Source of the DNA: Byssothecium circinans
Taxonomy: Eukaryota; Ascomycota; Dothideomycetes; Pleosporales; Massarinaceae
Length of the DNA stretch: 39,945 bases
Reading direction: 5' to 3'
Assembly: GCA_010015675.1 (NCBI GenBank)
Contig: ML976985.1
Coordinates: 1,300,372 to 1,340,316, forward strand
Shown here: positions 21,271-31,662 of the stretch, piece after piece
Numbering within the stretch: position 1 is the stretch's first letter
Layout of the letters: each line of letters opens with the position of its first letter
Notes under the pieces: model-generated
What the model saw: the letters and a program-made list of their open reading frames with translations, nothing else
Told to the model about the DNA's origin: nothing
The model's database searches: none
Made by a program: the position numbers and the translations under genes

Positions 21271-21476
21271 GTTGGCGACTCCTTGGGGTGGATTGTTGGC
21301 GGAGTGGTGGTGGATGTGAGCGGGCGACTTTTCGAAAAGTCCCACTAACCTTTGCCAAGATTTCGCGGTCCGTGCAACGACGCTAGTTCTTTCCTCGTTC
21401 CGCACCCCTGCACGCTACATCCAGAACTTCTCGAAGCTCACGAAAAGCGTCGCGGAGAGAAGAGAGCAGCGTCATC
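21271..21476. promoter_or_regulatory. Shared NSA2/bL21m promoter
   Basis: 206 bp separate the divergent ATGs of a cytosolic ribosome assembly gene and a mitochondrial ribosomal protein gene. It contains a perfect 16-bp palindrome at 21326-21341. A joint ribosome-supply control is plausible but not shown. Confidence 0.6.
21326..21341. promoter_or_regulatory. Perfect 16-bp palindrome, candidate operator
   Basis: GACTTTTCGAAAAGTC equals its own reverse complement over all 16 bases. It lies 55 bp from the NSA2 ATG and 135 bp from the bL21m ATG. Its symmetry suits a dimeric DNA-binding protein; the core TTCGAA also resembles a tight heat-shock-element pair. The regulator is unknown. Confidence 0.5.
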
Positions 21477-22208
21477 ATGGCCCTCTTCGCACGCACGATA
21501 CGTCGCTCGCTTCTTGACAACCCCTCGACATTGCCGCAAACACTCTCCCTCCCCTTCCGCTCCCATATAACCACTGTATCGCACACCCTCGAGTCCGGCA
21601 ACATACCAGACCCGCTCATCCAGTCTGGCCACCACATCTCGGAGGAGATCAAAGCCAAAGTACAATCACCGCCGTCAGTACCAAAGTCAGCGCCAAAACC
21701 TAAATCTCCAGCCCCGAAACCTACAGCGAATGCTCGAAAAGATGTCGTCGCAAGACACATCACCCCATCAATACGCCAACTCCTCCCGCTCCTCCACTCG
21801 CAACCGAACCACTACGCCTCCATTCACATCCATGGCCGCCCATATCTCGTCACTGCTGGCGATACCGTGCGCCTGCCATTCCTGATGCCTGACGTCCAAG
21901 CCGGAGATGTGCTGCGATTGAACAGAGCTACACACATTGGCTCACGCGACTACACGCTGAAAGCGCCTGAGGTAGTCAAAGGGACACGAGATCATGGGAA
22001 GAAGGTGTTCTACCTAGACGAGCGATTGTTTACATGCAGAGCGAGGGTGGTGGGTGTAGAGAGCGAGCCGATGCGCATCATGGAGAAGACGAAGAGGAGG
22101 CAGAGACACGTCAAGCATGTGCGGAGTAAGCACAAATACACCGTGTTGAAGATTAGTGAGCTCGAGGTCAAGAGCTTGGAAGAGTACACGAATGCGGTGA
22201 AGGCGTAG
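21477..22208 (+). CDS. MRPL49: Mitochondrial large-subunit ribosomal protein bL21m
   Basis: A single exon of 243 aa starts at an ATG in ATCATGG. The N-terminus (MALFARTIRRSLLDN) is basic and hydroxylated like a mitochondrial presequence, followed by a P/K-rich linker. From about residue 90 the sequence follows bacterial L21: YASIHIHGRPYLVTAGDTV, LPFLMPDVQAGDVLRLNR and, near the end, EKTKRRQRHVKHVRSKHKYT, the basic RNA-contacting loop of L21. This matches yeast MRPL49, a component of the mitochondrial 54S subunit. The symbol follows yeast naming. Confidence 0.92.
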   Translation: MALFARTIRRSLLDNPSTLPQTLSLPFRSHITTVSHTLESGNIPDPLIQSGHHISEEIKAKVQSPPSVPKSAPKPKSPAPKPTANARKDVVARHITPSIRQLLPLLHSQPNHYASIHIHGRPYLVTAGDTVRLPFLMPDVQAGDVLRLNRATHIGSRDYTLKAPEVVKGTRDHGKKVFYLDERLFTCRARVVGVESEPMRIMEKTKRRQRHVKHVRSKHKYTVLKISELEVKSLEEYTNAVKA

Positions 22209-23234
22209 TGAGGCTTTTAGGGACTGTAAGGGATGAGATGTAAAGTTAAGGAAGGATGCAGGACGCTTCATGTACAATATATGGCATGTGTATTATTTGA
22301 GACGGTATGGGAACACTGCATAGCAAGGCTGACACGGTCAGGCGTAGTACATAGATCTTTGTCCAAACTACTCCTTGGTGTAGCGCTTGCTTCTACCGTC
22401 CTCACCTGGCCCTAACAAGGAAAGGCACAGATATTTATTCGCTGTCTGTACTTTACATTAGGAGAAGAATCACTACCCTCAAGCATTTAATTGTCTAGCA
22501 CCGCTCCCCGCGAAATGATGGATGCAAGGTACAACCGCATGACCATCCCTCTAGTCCTCCAGGGCTGACCCCACCACACCTGATCATTTCTCCACCACAC
22601 TATCTAGATAACCTCCACCACCTGGCCGCCTCAACACAAACCGCATGCCACAAGTGGAAGAGTAGCGCCAAAATATTCGACTCGGTGCAATGGCTTCGTA
22701 TCTTACTGCGTCACCAGCCGCTCTGGTGTGACCACACCTCAGCCTTCCAAGTTCAGCCGCGGAAAGGCGTCCATCATGTGAAAGCTAACGCGAACGCCTA
22801 GGCTTGGTCGTGGAGTATGACTCTTTGGACAATGGTATTATCGTGCTTCTTTTCTTTTCTTTTCTGTGTTGTTATTCGTTTGCCGAGACTTCATTCCTGA
22901 GCTTGAAACAACAGTCTCAGCCTTGCGAAGAAGGCAGTATCTAACTGGAAACCCAAGGACAGAAGACGTGAGAGACGAGTCCCATAAATCGTAACTTATG
23001 CTCTGCTTCGAAAGAAACAACATCATCATCTGACATATTCACAGGCCCCTAAGCCTCCGAGCCACAGCACGTCAAAGGGGGTGAATCGGAGAAGTATACT
23101 TCAGTAAACACAACCAAACGCGCTACCCACCACTCCGCCGCCTGAACCAGCCACACAAGATAACCCCCACAACAAACCCACCTTACAACCTTTCCCCTCC
23201 CCTAGAAAAACGATTCCACCCACGCACCCACAAA
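22209..23234. other. Intergenic region between bL21m and the hydrolase-like gene
   Basis: About 1 kb without a supported gene. It carries three TTTTC units near 22852-22868 and a C-rich stretch just before 23235 that probably is the hydrolase gene leader. Confidence 0.5.
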
Positions 23235-24860
23235 ATGAAAGTAACCCTCCTCCCTCCACAACTCTCCCTCGCCATATCCTCCCCCCGCTCCCCCAAAAGC
23301 CCCACCAACTCTGCCGATACCGACGACTCCCCCAAACCAATCCCCTACACCGGCTCCCCCATCCACCTCCTCCTCTCCGACCTCGCCCTTCTCCTCCGCC
23401 ACATCCGGTTTATCCCTAACATCCTCCTCCCCCTCACCTCCCCCTCCACCACCCCCCTCGACGAACTCTACCCCTCAGCTCAAAACCTGGTCTCCCTCGG
23501 CCTCCACGTCTTCCTGCTGCTGTTCCAGGGCGTGTTCTTGGTTACGCTGCCGGGCGTCGTTTTGGTGCCGCTATGGATGGGGATGGGGTATGTGGCGGCG
23601 GTGTGGGGGGTGGTTTGGGGGGTGAGTAGGGTTTTGAATGGGAGGGGGGAGGAGAGGTGGAGTTGTGTTGATCTGGGGGGTGGTGATGGTGAGGTGGAGC
23701 GGGAGGGGGAGCGTTGGGTTTTTTTGAATGGAGTGGGTGTTGGGTATGTATATATAGTAGCGTTTCTCTTCCTTCTCCCTCCTCCTTTCCCGCTTCCTTC
23801 ATAAACATGTCATCTCCACCTAGGGTAACTGATATGCACAACAGTCACCACTGGCTCCAATCCAACCTCAACCTCCTCGCCCTCACCTTCCGCCGCCCCA
23901 TCCTCGGCCTGCACAACCGCACCTACGGCATCTTCTTCGACCTGCTGCAATGCATCCTCGAACGCTGCTTCTGCTACGCCACCACGGATATCCGGCGCTC
24001 GTACGCCGTGCTCCGCCGGGAATTGTTGAAGAGTGAGAATCGGAAGGTGGTGCTGATTTTGCATTCTCAGGGCGGGATGGAGGGCGGATTGATTTTGGAT
24101 TGGTTGTTGGGGGAACGTGAGTGTTGTCCTTTTTTCTTTCTTCCTTTTCCTTATTCCTTATGTTGGTTTCTTCCCCTCTCGGTCTTTCCCTATGTCTCTC
24201 TTTCTCTCTGGTGGGCTTATATCTTACTTACTTACTTACTTACTTTACTTGCTTACACGGTGAAAAAACATAGTCCCCCACGACACCATCCACAAACTCG
24301 AAATCTACACCTTCGGCTCCGCCGCAAACCACTTCAACAACCCCCCGCGCTCCTCCACCTCCACCTCCACCTCCACCTCCTCGTCCCAACACTGCTCCCC
24401 TCCCCCCTCCGCCCCACCGACAAACGCCGTCCGCCACATAGAACACTACCTCAACGCCCACGAATTCGTCGCTCGCTGGGGCGCGCTAACCTTCGCGCGT
24501 CTCCCCAACCGCTTCATGGGGCGCCTCTTCATCCGCCCCGCGACCGGCCACCTGCTCAATCAGCATTATCTCAGCGTCATGTTTCCGCGGGGGGAGGATG
24601 GGAGGGTGCTAGATGAAAATGCGTTTATGGATATGGAGGTTGAGGTTGGCGGCGAGGGGGAGAGCGGGGACGGAGAGGATCGGAATGCGAGGGCGTCGTT
24701 TATGGAGATGTTGAGTAGTGATGGGGACGTTCAGGGTGGGGTGGAGGTGGTGGAGGATGGGAGGGATGCCGGGCATGGGTTGGGGGGAGGGGAGGTGGTG
24801 AGGGTTAGGAGGTTTTCGAGATTGTGGGGGTATCGGAATGGGATGGTGCCGAGGGATTGA
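23235..24860 (+). CDS. Membrane-associated alpha/beta-hydrolase-like protein
   Basis: Exons 23235-23743, 23845-24116 and 24274-24860 give 455 aa. Splices are GTATGT..ACAG and GTGAGT..ATAG. Residues about 85-133 form one or two hydrophobic segments (LGLHVFLLLFQGVFLVTLPG, then VPLWMGMGYVAAVWGVVWGV). After the first splice comes NGVGVGHHWLQSNLNLLALT. At residues 243-247 VVLILHSQGG resembles the nucleophile elbow of alpha/beta hydrolases (Ser244), with His in place of the first Gly. The join at exon 3 gives LPHDTIHKLEIYTFGSAANH, as in lipase-like folds, and a late FIRPATGHLLNQHYL could supply the catalytic His. It is a conserved fungal protein type of unknown substrate. Each exon starts C-rich and ends G-rich on the coding strand, giving G/E/V-rich tails. 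Confidence 0.8.
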
Positions 24861-25177
24861 GATAGAGGGTATGGAGTTGACTGGTTGAAGGGCGGGAAGG
24901 CCTTGTTTGTGAAGTTAGTTGTAGGGAAGGATTTGAGTACGTGAGGTGAGCGAGAGAGGATTTGTGGGATGTTGAGTCGTCTTATTGTGTTTAGATGGTA
25001 GGCATTTCTGCATGTGATAGTACTTTGGTATATACTTCGGCGTGCCCCTAAGCACTGTCATGGCGGCTACCTCAGTGCCCAACTCGGTCCTCCATCCGCC
25101 GCTGCTCGTATCTATTTGGCACGACTAGTCGTCAGCGAGCTCACTGTAATTTGGTCTCGGGGAATGTTAAACTGCGT
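24861..25177. other. Convergent intergenic space
   Basis: It separates the 3' ends of the hydrolase-like gene and CSN4. No gene or repeat is visible. Confidence 0.5.
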
Positions 25178-26479
25178 TCAGTGCACCATCTGGGAAGCGT
25201 AGAAGTCCTGACAGTGTTAGAGTACGTCAAACTGTCGAGATAATCAGAGACGTACCGGATACTGGCTCTGGATCATAGTTGTCGCCCGCTCCACCTCCTC
25301 AGCCAGACCCTGCACATTCGCATCCCACTTCCGCAGCTCCTTGCCCACAACACGCTCCGCATGCCCCTTCTTCCTCTCACCGCTCGCCTGGCCCTCAAAG
25401 AAAATCAGTCGATCTATCTGATCGATGTACCCTCCCAAGCGACCCTGCTCCAACATCTTCGCAGCATAGTCCTCCGCCTTTTCCGCATCGATATTGAGCA
25501 GTTCGCCCAGTTGGTCGAAGCCAATATTGTTGTAGAGTTTCGACGCGCCGACCAGGTTGTGCTGCAGGACAGCTTGGTCGAGCACAGTCGACCCATCGGA
25601 TGTTCGCGCGAGGTGGTGAGGCGACAGTTTCTTTGCAAATGCCTTGACCTCGGCGGGCGCCAGGAGGCGGTCCAGGAACATCTTCTCCAAGATGGAGAAG
25701 TCTTCCAGTGAACTCGCACGGTCGTCCTTGTACAGCTTCGCCAGCATCCTCGAACGCAGCGGACCCGCAGGCGCCAACACAGCGCATACTATGGCAGCAT
25801 TAAGTGCCTGCGACCGCTCATCTTCATCTATCAATGCCTCCAGACTCATCGTGTAGTATGCCTGAGCAGCGTCCAGGAAGTTGCGCTGCGAGTCGTGGAT
25901 GCGCGCCTGGCTGAGCTGGAACGTCAATCGCGTCGCCTTGTCCTGCACGCCGTAGATGATGTTCTTGACCTTGTTGAGGTGGGTGAAGGCGCTCGTCGGG
26001 TCGTCCTCCTCGAGGTAGCAGCGCACGATCCGGATCCATACCCGCGCCTTGTCGTCCGCCGAGAGCGTCTTTTGCGTGGTTTCTAGGTTGATGGTGTTTA
26101 GCACCTGTGCCGACTTGCGGAAGTCGTCCTGTTCCTGGTATGCATCTGCTAATGTCTCTTTGATGTCTGTGTCTTGCTGCTCGTACTGTCCCACGCCTTT
26201 TGACTGCAGTAGCTCTACGACCTTCTCGCCAACCTCGATCTTGGTGTCTGCGTCTTTGATTTGTCGGAATTGCTCGACAAAGTTGGCTAGGAGTGGGCGT
26301 AAGACTACCACACCGAGTGAGTCGTCGAGGAGGGTTCGTGCGTAGATGTTGAGGTCTGCGGCGAGGTTTTGGGAAGAGGTGATGATTTGCTGGAGCAGAG
26401 TGTTGTACTGGGCGGGCTTATCGCTGACCGAAGCTGATTCAATAGCTTGCAGCGCTGAGGTGACCTCTGGGGAAGTCAT
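25178..26479 (-). CDS. COP9 signalosome subunit 4
   Basis: Exon 1, 26479-25256, encodes MTSPEVTSALQAIESASVS onward. A 48-bp intron (GTACGT..CTAAC..CAG) leads to a 30-nt last exon, 25207-25178, encoding DFYASQMVH and a TGA. The product is 417 aa, usual for CSN4. Without the splice the protein ends VRL after a few codons; the spliced tail suits the family. Residues 1-250 are paired helices, as in TPR-like PCI proteins (ETLADAYQEQDDFRKSAQVL and RVWIRIVRCYLEEDD). A PCI domain lies at about 260-370, with LEKMFLDRLLAP and GFDQLGELLNIDAEKAEDYA. CSN removes NEDD8 from cullins; subunit 4 is a scaffold near the CSN5 catalytic subunit. Known as csnD in Aspergillus. It is head-to-head with TFIIF beta. 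Confidence 0.93.
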
Positions 26480-26958
26480 TGTGGGTGTTGTCGGCGGTAG
26501 AGAAGCTGTGTTGTGAGAGAGATGCGAGGTTGCGGAGGTGATGCGGGGAGTCGACTAGGCGGCGGTCGGTGGAGGAGGATGTATGAGGTTGTGTAAGCAG
26601 CACTGAGGTCAGTGTGAGAGATTAATCTAGACCATGGTCAGGCGATTAGATAGACTTGACAGTACGATTATCTCGCAAGTGAACTTTCGCTGCCCCACTG
26701 GCTTGTTTACTGGCTTGTTTATACGTGAGCCGTGATTGCGAGTGGTGAGCCCGGAGCCGTACCTGCCCTTATCGATAGTGGCCTTGGCACGACCTCGAGG
26801 TGCAGTTCACGGATGCGGATGCGGATGCGGCTCTGCTGTTTCTTTCACCACCACTCACTCACTCACTCTGCCGCCACCCATAACCAGCCCCGGCCTTGCT
26901 GCAGTGGCAGACCGACCGACATTTTTGATTCCGTACTATTAGACACGCTCGTTACAAG
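26480..26958. promoter_or_regulatory. Divergent CSN4/TFIIF-beta promoter region
   Basis: 479 bp between divergent ATGs. It contains GGATGC units in tandem near 26813-26831 and CACT/ACTC repeats near 26850-26870, both on the TFIIF-beta side. Confidence 0.5.
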
Positions 26959-28020
26959 ATGAACGGCATCAAGCCCGAACCCGACGTTAAGATGGAGGAC
27001 GCCCACACGCCCTCTGGCAGCGGCTACATGGACGATGACTTCTACGAAGACACGGGCGAACTGCAGCTACCCGTGAAAGGCGCCGAGCGCGACATGTGGC
27101 TCACCCGCGTACCGGACTGGCTCTGGGCGAAGATATCCAAGCTGGAAGACATCGACGACGGCAACAACAACGACGAGATTGTGCTCGGAGAAGTCCTCGC
27201 ATTCCCGGAAGCGATGCAGCACGACGGCATCGACAAGACAAAACCCATGCGTGTCTTCTTGAGCGACAACTGGACAGCAAAGTCCAAGCTCCCCAACGCC
27301 TTCGAGCTCGAGCCGCTGTCGACACGTCCCGAAGTTGTCAAGAACACCTACATCTTCTCCGAGAAGGACCTCCCCGGCTACAAACCCAGTGGAGTTGGAC
27401 AGCACAAGGGCGCCTCAGGCAATAGCTTCAACACCGGCACCCAAGACCCGCGAGCGCGCATCCAGAAGCGCGGCAAGTTCAGGAAGGCGATCCCCAAGCA
27501 GACAGCCCTGCTGGGAAACAGTACCCACCAGTTCCTCGCAAAGCCGCTTAACACGCGCGAGTACATGCTCTTCGACGCCGCGCGCCACCGACAAGCCATC
27601 CTCGGCTCCAACCAAAGGACAAACATCATCGAGCACAAAGTCAACGAAATCGACGTCATGGAAAAGATGCAGACCAAGTTCAACTCGTTCATCCGCCAGG
27701 ACAAGAAGAAGGCGAGTCAGCAGAACAAGGCTACTCGCATTGCGACCAACGAACTCATCGACATGCTGCATGGCATGTTTGACCGGTACAAGTACTGGCC
27801 GATGAAGTCGCTCAAGAAGGAGACCAAGCAGCCGGAGGCGTACCTCAAGGAAGTCCTCGTCCAGATTGCCGAGCTTGTGCGCAGTGGTCCATTTGCGAGC
27901 AACTGGACGCGGTCCACTGCTTTTGCTGATATGGGAAGTCTCAACGATGGTCTTCCGCCGGACCCAACGGGCGCTGAGTCGGGTGATGAGGAAGATGAGA
28001 TGGAGGACGTTCCCATGTGA
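26959..28020 (+). CDS. TFG2: TFIIF beta subunit (RAP30/Tfg2)
   Basis: A single exon of 353 aa from an ATG in AAGATGA. The N-terminal acidic stretch is followed by the dimerisation region, with LPVKGAERDMWLTRVPDWLW at about 37-56, a signature of TFIIF beta. The middle has a HQFLAKPLNTREYMLFDAAR block. A winged-helix DNA-binding domain lies at about 263-316 (TNELIDMLHGMFDRYKYWPM, then LKKETKQPEAYLKEVLVQIA). The tail is acidic (SGDEEDEMEDVPM). With the alpha subunit it brings RNA polymerase II to the pre-initiation complex. An early KPEPDVKMED fits a SUMO-like or acidic motif, though this is not proven. No intron is needed, unlike most genes here. Confidence 0.94.
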   Translation: MNGIKPEPDVKMEDAHTPSGSGYMDDDFYEDTGELQLPVKGAERDMWLTRVPDWLWAKISKLEDIDDGNNNDEIVLGEVLAFPEAMQHDGIDKTKPMRVFLSDNWTAKSKLPNAFELEPLSTRPEVVKNTYIFSEKDLPGYKPSGVGQHKGASGNSFNTGTQDPRARIQKRGKFRKAIPKQTALLGNSTHQFLAKPLNTREYMLFDAARHRQAILGSNQRTNIIEHKVNEIDVMEKMQTKFNSFIRQDKKKASQQNKATRIATNELIDMLHGMFDRYKYWPMKSLKKETKQPEAYLKEVLVQIAELVRSGPFASNWTRSTAFADMGSLNDGLPPDPTGAESGDEEDEMEDVPM

Positions 28021-29079
28021 AGCGCTGTTCCTGCACATTCGTGAGACTCACTGCCGACGGCTTTCGTTAGAAAGACCAGTCGTGCTCCGGAAGTAAACAG
28101 CTTCCGATCCTCTTAGCCAGGAATACTCGAGAAGCCGTATCACCCAGAACGATAGGATATGTGGTTCCAACTTGCAAAGCCCGACGTCGACTTGAGAGCA
28201 TTCGAAAGGAAAACCGAAGTCCTCACTGTTTGTTGCCGTTCTGCCGTCCTGCCTTCCCCTTGCCCCTTTTCTTCAACGCATTTTTTGTGTTTCGCGTTGA
28301 CTGATACCCCTTTTTATTCTTCGACGTACAGAAAGGCCGCGAATATGGAAGCGGATGCTAGGCAGGCTTTGGCGGAGAAATCGAGGGAATGGACTGCGGG
28401 AGGGCAGCGAGATGCATCGAGATGCATCGAGCGAGCAAGCGTTACTGGGCACCAAGTCTACTAGAGGGTGCATAGTAAGTTTGGGTCTGGTAGATCTGCG
28501 TTTGAATGTTCGAGTTCTGCCTGCTGGGTGTAGTGGAATGCGTCGGTTGGGCTACATGGTGCGATGGGTTCGGCATCCACATCAGTTAGCTGCTGGGTAT
28601 TTCTATCGTTCACTGGAAAAAGACGTTGGATGAAAGTGCGATTTCCACTCGAGTTTTGCTCGGTATGTGATGATGCGTACATAATTATGCGAAGTCTAGA
28701 TACGCTACACACAGTTTTTTTTTTTTTTTTCTTTGGAGACCAAGTTGCAAGTGTGTGCTTGGAACATGTTGTGCTTAAAGCACAGGAACAGGAACTGATC
28801 CCATCACGTCCGAAGACCCAGTACATGTTCGCATCTATTCCATCACCTTCCCATCGAACTTCGATCGGAAGAGATACATAGGTACACATAATATAGGATA
28901 TACCTCGAAACGCAAAACATGCGTGTTTGACACGCGATATCGAACGCCTCCCGCTCGCTGCATTCCCCCCTCCCTAACCCCTCTTACTCCTTTAAAACAT
29001 GTTACTTCAGCTCCCGACTCACAATACACTACCACTACCACCGCCACCATGCTTTTGTCATATATCCTACACGCACGAC
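28021..29079. other. Convergent intergenic region
   Basis: About 1.06 kb between the stops of TFIIF beta and RAD17. It contains a 10-bp tandem, GATGCATCGA twice, at 28411-28430 and a long T-run near 28714-28730. A 39-codon ATG frame at 28346-28465 is open but matches nothing I know. Confidence 0.5.
28411..28430. repeat. Tandem GATGCATCGA, each unit with a palindrome
   Basis: Two perfect 10-bp units, each containing the 8-bp palindrome GATGCATC. Confidence 0.85.
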
Positions 29080-31662
29080 CTAATCCTCGATATCATCGTC
29101 ACTTAACACCCCACTCCCCGTATCCTTCAACCCGGGCACCGCTCTCTCCATCTCCAACCCTCCGTCCTCTGCCTTCTTACTTTCGATCCGCACGCGCTTT
29201 GGTTTCCGGGGCGTGTCGTAGCCGGGTTTATCAGTTGCCCATTGCTCCTGTTCCTGCTGGTGCTCTGCGACCTCTTCACCGCCATCCAATGCGTCTTCAT
29301 CGTCGTCACCGGCGGCGGTTGGGTTGTTGACGGCACCCGTGAAGCGCGTGATTTTCTGTATCTCGCGGATCGTGGATGCAGTGGCCGGGGAGACGGGTTT
29401 CGATTTTCGCAAGATGGTGGGGAGGTAGGGAAGGCGTTCTAGGAGCATTTCGTAGCGGGCTGAGCCGCCGCTGCCGAGGAGGATGGGAGGGGGTGCTTCT
29501 TCGGTAGGTGCTTTTGCGGATGAGGAGGTTGGGGGTTGTGTGAATGTTGATGTGTTCTTTCGCCATGTGTCGACGCCGCCGGTGGCGCTGGGGAGAGGCT
29601 TCGGTGCGCCGGAAGCGGAGCTGAGGAGCTCGCCTTGCTGGGCGCGGGATATCCACATTTCGAGAAGACCGCCGATTTCTTCTTGTTGCCGCCAGAGTCG
29701 GAGGGAGGAAGGATAGTACATGGCGAATGCGCTGCCTCGTGAGGATGCGCCGCCGGCTCCTTTTGCTTTTGCACCCATGACGCCTGGTGGAGGTGCGATG
29801 CGCTTGACGGGGTTGGGGAGGTTGTAGAGCAGTCCTCGCACGCTGCTTTGGAAGCTCATCTCATCCTGACGTAGATTGTCCGCCCCTGTACCTTGGAACT
29901 TGCGACCTGATCTCCCGAAGCGATCTGGGGAGAGAAGATCGGCGTCGGATAATGCATCTACACATCCATTCATACAGTCTAGTGTTTCTTCACTATCGCC
30001 CGCATCGGTAGACAAGACGTAATTCTCATGAAGAGCGGCGATGAAAGTGTCTGTATCCGTTCCAAGCTCATCGATGAGCGCTTCTACCTTGGCCTCGGGG
30101 GCCTTGGGCCTTTGGCGCTCGGGAAAGCAGTTCTCTGGCTGCGGAACGGGATGGGCGGGGTCTTCTGGTATCCGCTTGTTGTACACAACTCGCCCAACGG
30201 CATGGAAGATACCAAGTGTGCTTTCTCGCTGCGTCACCATCTCAAGTGACTCCTTCTCCATCTTCGTCATTGGAGTGTCTTTCGGTCCCTTCTTTTTCGA
30301 AAAGTTGACTTTTGCGCTCCATCCGTCTGTATCGTCGCCCCGTAAGCAGAGAAATTCGAGGGACGAGACGGCGCTGCGAATGTCACCCAGCTCCGTGAGA
30401 CGTTGGATGACTTGGGGACCAACAGTCTTCTTACGACCTGATTTGCGTGCTTCTTTTAGCACAATGGCATCTAGGGCTTTGGTCATAAAGGTCGGCGCAA
30501 TGGGGTTGAATTCGATGGTGGTGACGCCTGGATGAGTCAGGATCTCGGGCCCTAGCAGCCGGTGAGCAGTGAAGCTGTCGGCGGATGCTGTGTTGGTTGA
30601 CAGTAGTGTTTCGGATATAATCATGACGACAGGAGTTACAGGCGTAGAACTTGCTGTGCCGGAGAAGAACGCAGTGGCTGAGGGGGTAGCTGCTGCGAGG
30701 TAGTTGAGAATAGAAGATCGGAAAGACTGCATGACAGAAGAAGTGCGGGCAAAAGTATTTGGAAATTCCTCTACCAATATCAATTGCTTCTGCCTACTGG
30801 ACAGAGTTGGAGGCGGCAGAGACGGGCCAGCCTGTGACGGTTCGTCAAACGCAAGGCTGCCGAATGCTCCAGTCCTGCCCACGAAGTCTTCAAATTGGGC
30901 AGTAGCTGATATGAAGCCCTCAGATGAGGAGATGGAGTTGGTGGGATTCTTCCACTCATGCATGTGGATCCCTAGTTCTTTGGAGAGGAGCGACATGGTG
31001 GCCGTCTTGCCGCTCCCAGCAGGACCTTTAAGGAGCAGCAATCTCTTGCGCTCCTTGCCACTCAGTACACTTTCGAGCCAGCTGCGCACGTCGGCGACTT
31101 TCTTCTTGTGCACTGCGAGCTCGTCAAGTGAAATCGGCCCATACTTTTCATTCCATGGCCGTCTGTCCGTAGTATCGACAGCTACAGTCTCCATCGGCGG
31201 GGTCTGCACCGCCTTGAAAGTACGGACAAACTTCTGGCTGCCTTTCGGCGGGCCATCGGCATTCACGGGCACAGCACTCTTGCCCTTCCGCACGGGCAGG
31301 GCAGTTGGCTTGACGGGGCGATCATCGTTGGAGGAGTCGAGGATCTCGTCGTCGACTTCATTGAGCGGTGGACTGGCGGTGGACTTCTCAGGACTTGGTG
31401 AGGGCTGCGGAGGCTGGGAGCGCGGAGCAGCGCCAAAGAAAGACGTGATGGGCTTGTATATGGGTTTAGCAGCGGCCTTTTTCTTCGCAGGCGATGCGGC
31501 CTTGGGCGAGACAGCGCGTCGCGTCGCCCCATTGTTATTTGCGCCCGCGACGGTCAGTCGCGTGCCCCTCCTGGGGCGCTTGGGAGGCGGTGAGTGTTCG
31601 CCTTCATCGGAATCGGAGGAGACCACGACGGGCTTCTTGCGCCCCGTCCTCAACTGCACCAT
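29080..31662 (-). CDS. RAD17-type checkpoint clamp loader
   Basis: A single exon of 860 aa from ATG 31662. The N-terminus is basic and S/P-rich, with KPITSFFG at 70-77, close to a PCNA-interaction (PIP) box though lacking the leading Gln. An AAA+ module follows: RRPWNEKYGPISLDELAVHK (about 168-187) as in RFC-like proteins, Walker A GPAGSGKT at 213-220, and a Walker B-like LILVEEFPN at 294-302. The mid region has helical lid-like sequence (ALDAIVLKEARKSGRK). The tail is acidic, ending SDDDIED. Rad17 (Rad24 in budding yeast) replaces Rfc1 to load the 9-1-1 clamp at DNA damage and activate ATR/Mec1 signalling. The WNEKYGP box and long unstructured N-terminus favour Rad17 over Rfc1, which carries a BRCT domain, and over the much shorter Rfc2-5. 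It is head-to-head with the coiled-coil gene. Confidence 0.9.
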   Translation of the reverse strand: MVQLRTGRKKPVVVSSDSDEGEHSPPPKRPRRGTRLTVAGANNNGATRRAVSPKAASPAKKKAAAKPIYKPITSFFGAAPRSQPPQPSPSPEKSTASPPLNEVDDEILDSSNDDRPVKPTALPVRKGKSAVPVNADGPPKGSQKFVRTFKAVQTPPMETVAVDTTDRRPWNEKYGPISLDELAVHKKKVADVRSWLESVLSGKERKRLLLLKGPAGSGKTATMSLLSKELGIHMHEWKNPTNSISSSEGFISATAQFEDFVGRTGAFGSLAFDEPSQAGPSLPPPTLSSRQKQLILVEEFPNTFARTSSVMQSFRSSILNYLAAATPSATAFFSGTASSTPVTPVVMIISETLLSTNTASADSFTAHRLLGPEILTHPGVTTIEFNPIAPTFMTKALDAIVLKEARKSGRKKTVGPQVIQRLTELGDIRSAVSSLEFLCLRGDDTDGWSAKVNFSKKKGPKDTPMTKMEKESLEMVTQRESTLGIFHAVGRVVYNKRIPEDPAHPVPQPENCFPERQRPKAPEAKVEALIDELGTDTDTFIAALHENYVLSTDAGDSEETLDCMNGCVDALSDADLLSPDRFGRSGRKFQGTGADNLRQDEMSFQSSVRGLLYNLPNPVKRIAPPPGVMGAKAKGAGGASSRGSAFAMYYPSSLRLWRQQEEIGGLLEMWISRAQQGELLSSASGAPKPLPSATGGVDTWRKNTSTFTQPPTSSSAKAPTEEAPPPILLGSGGSARYEMLLERLPYLPTILRKSKPVSPATASTIREIQKITRFTGAVNNPTAAGDDDEDALDGGEEVAEHQQEQEQWATDKPGYDTPRKPKRVRIESKKAEDGGLEMERAVPGLKDTGSGVLSDDDIED

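Noticed and set aside
28346..28465. A 39-codon ATG open frame between TFIIF beta and RAD17
   Set aside because: No recognised motif and length expected by chance; nothing in context supports a gene.
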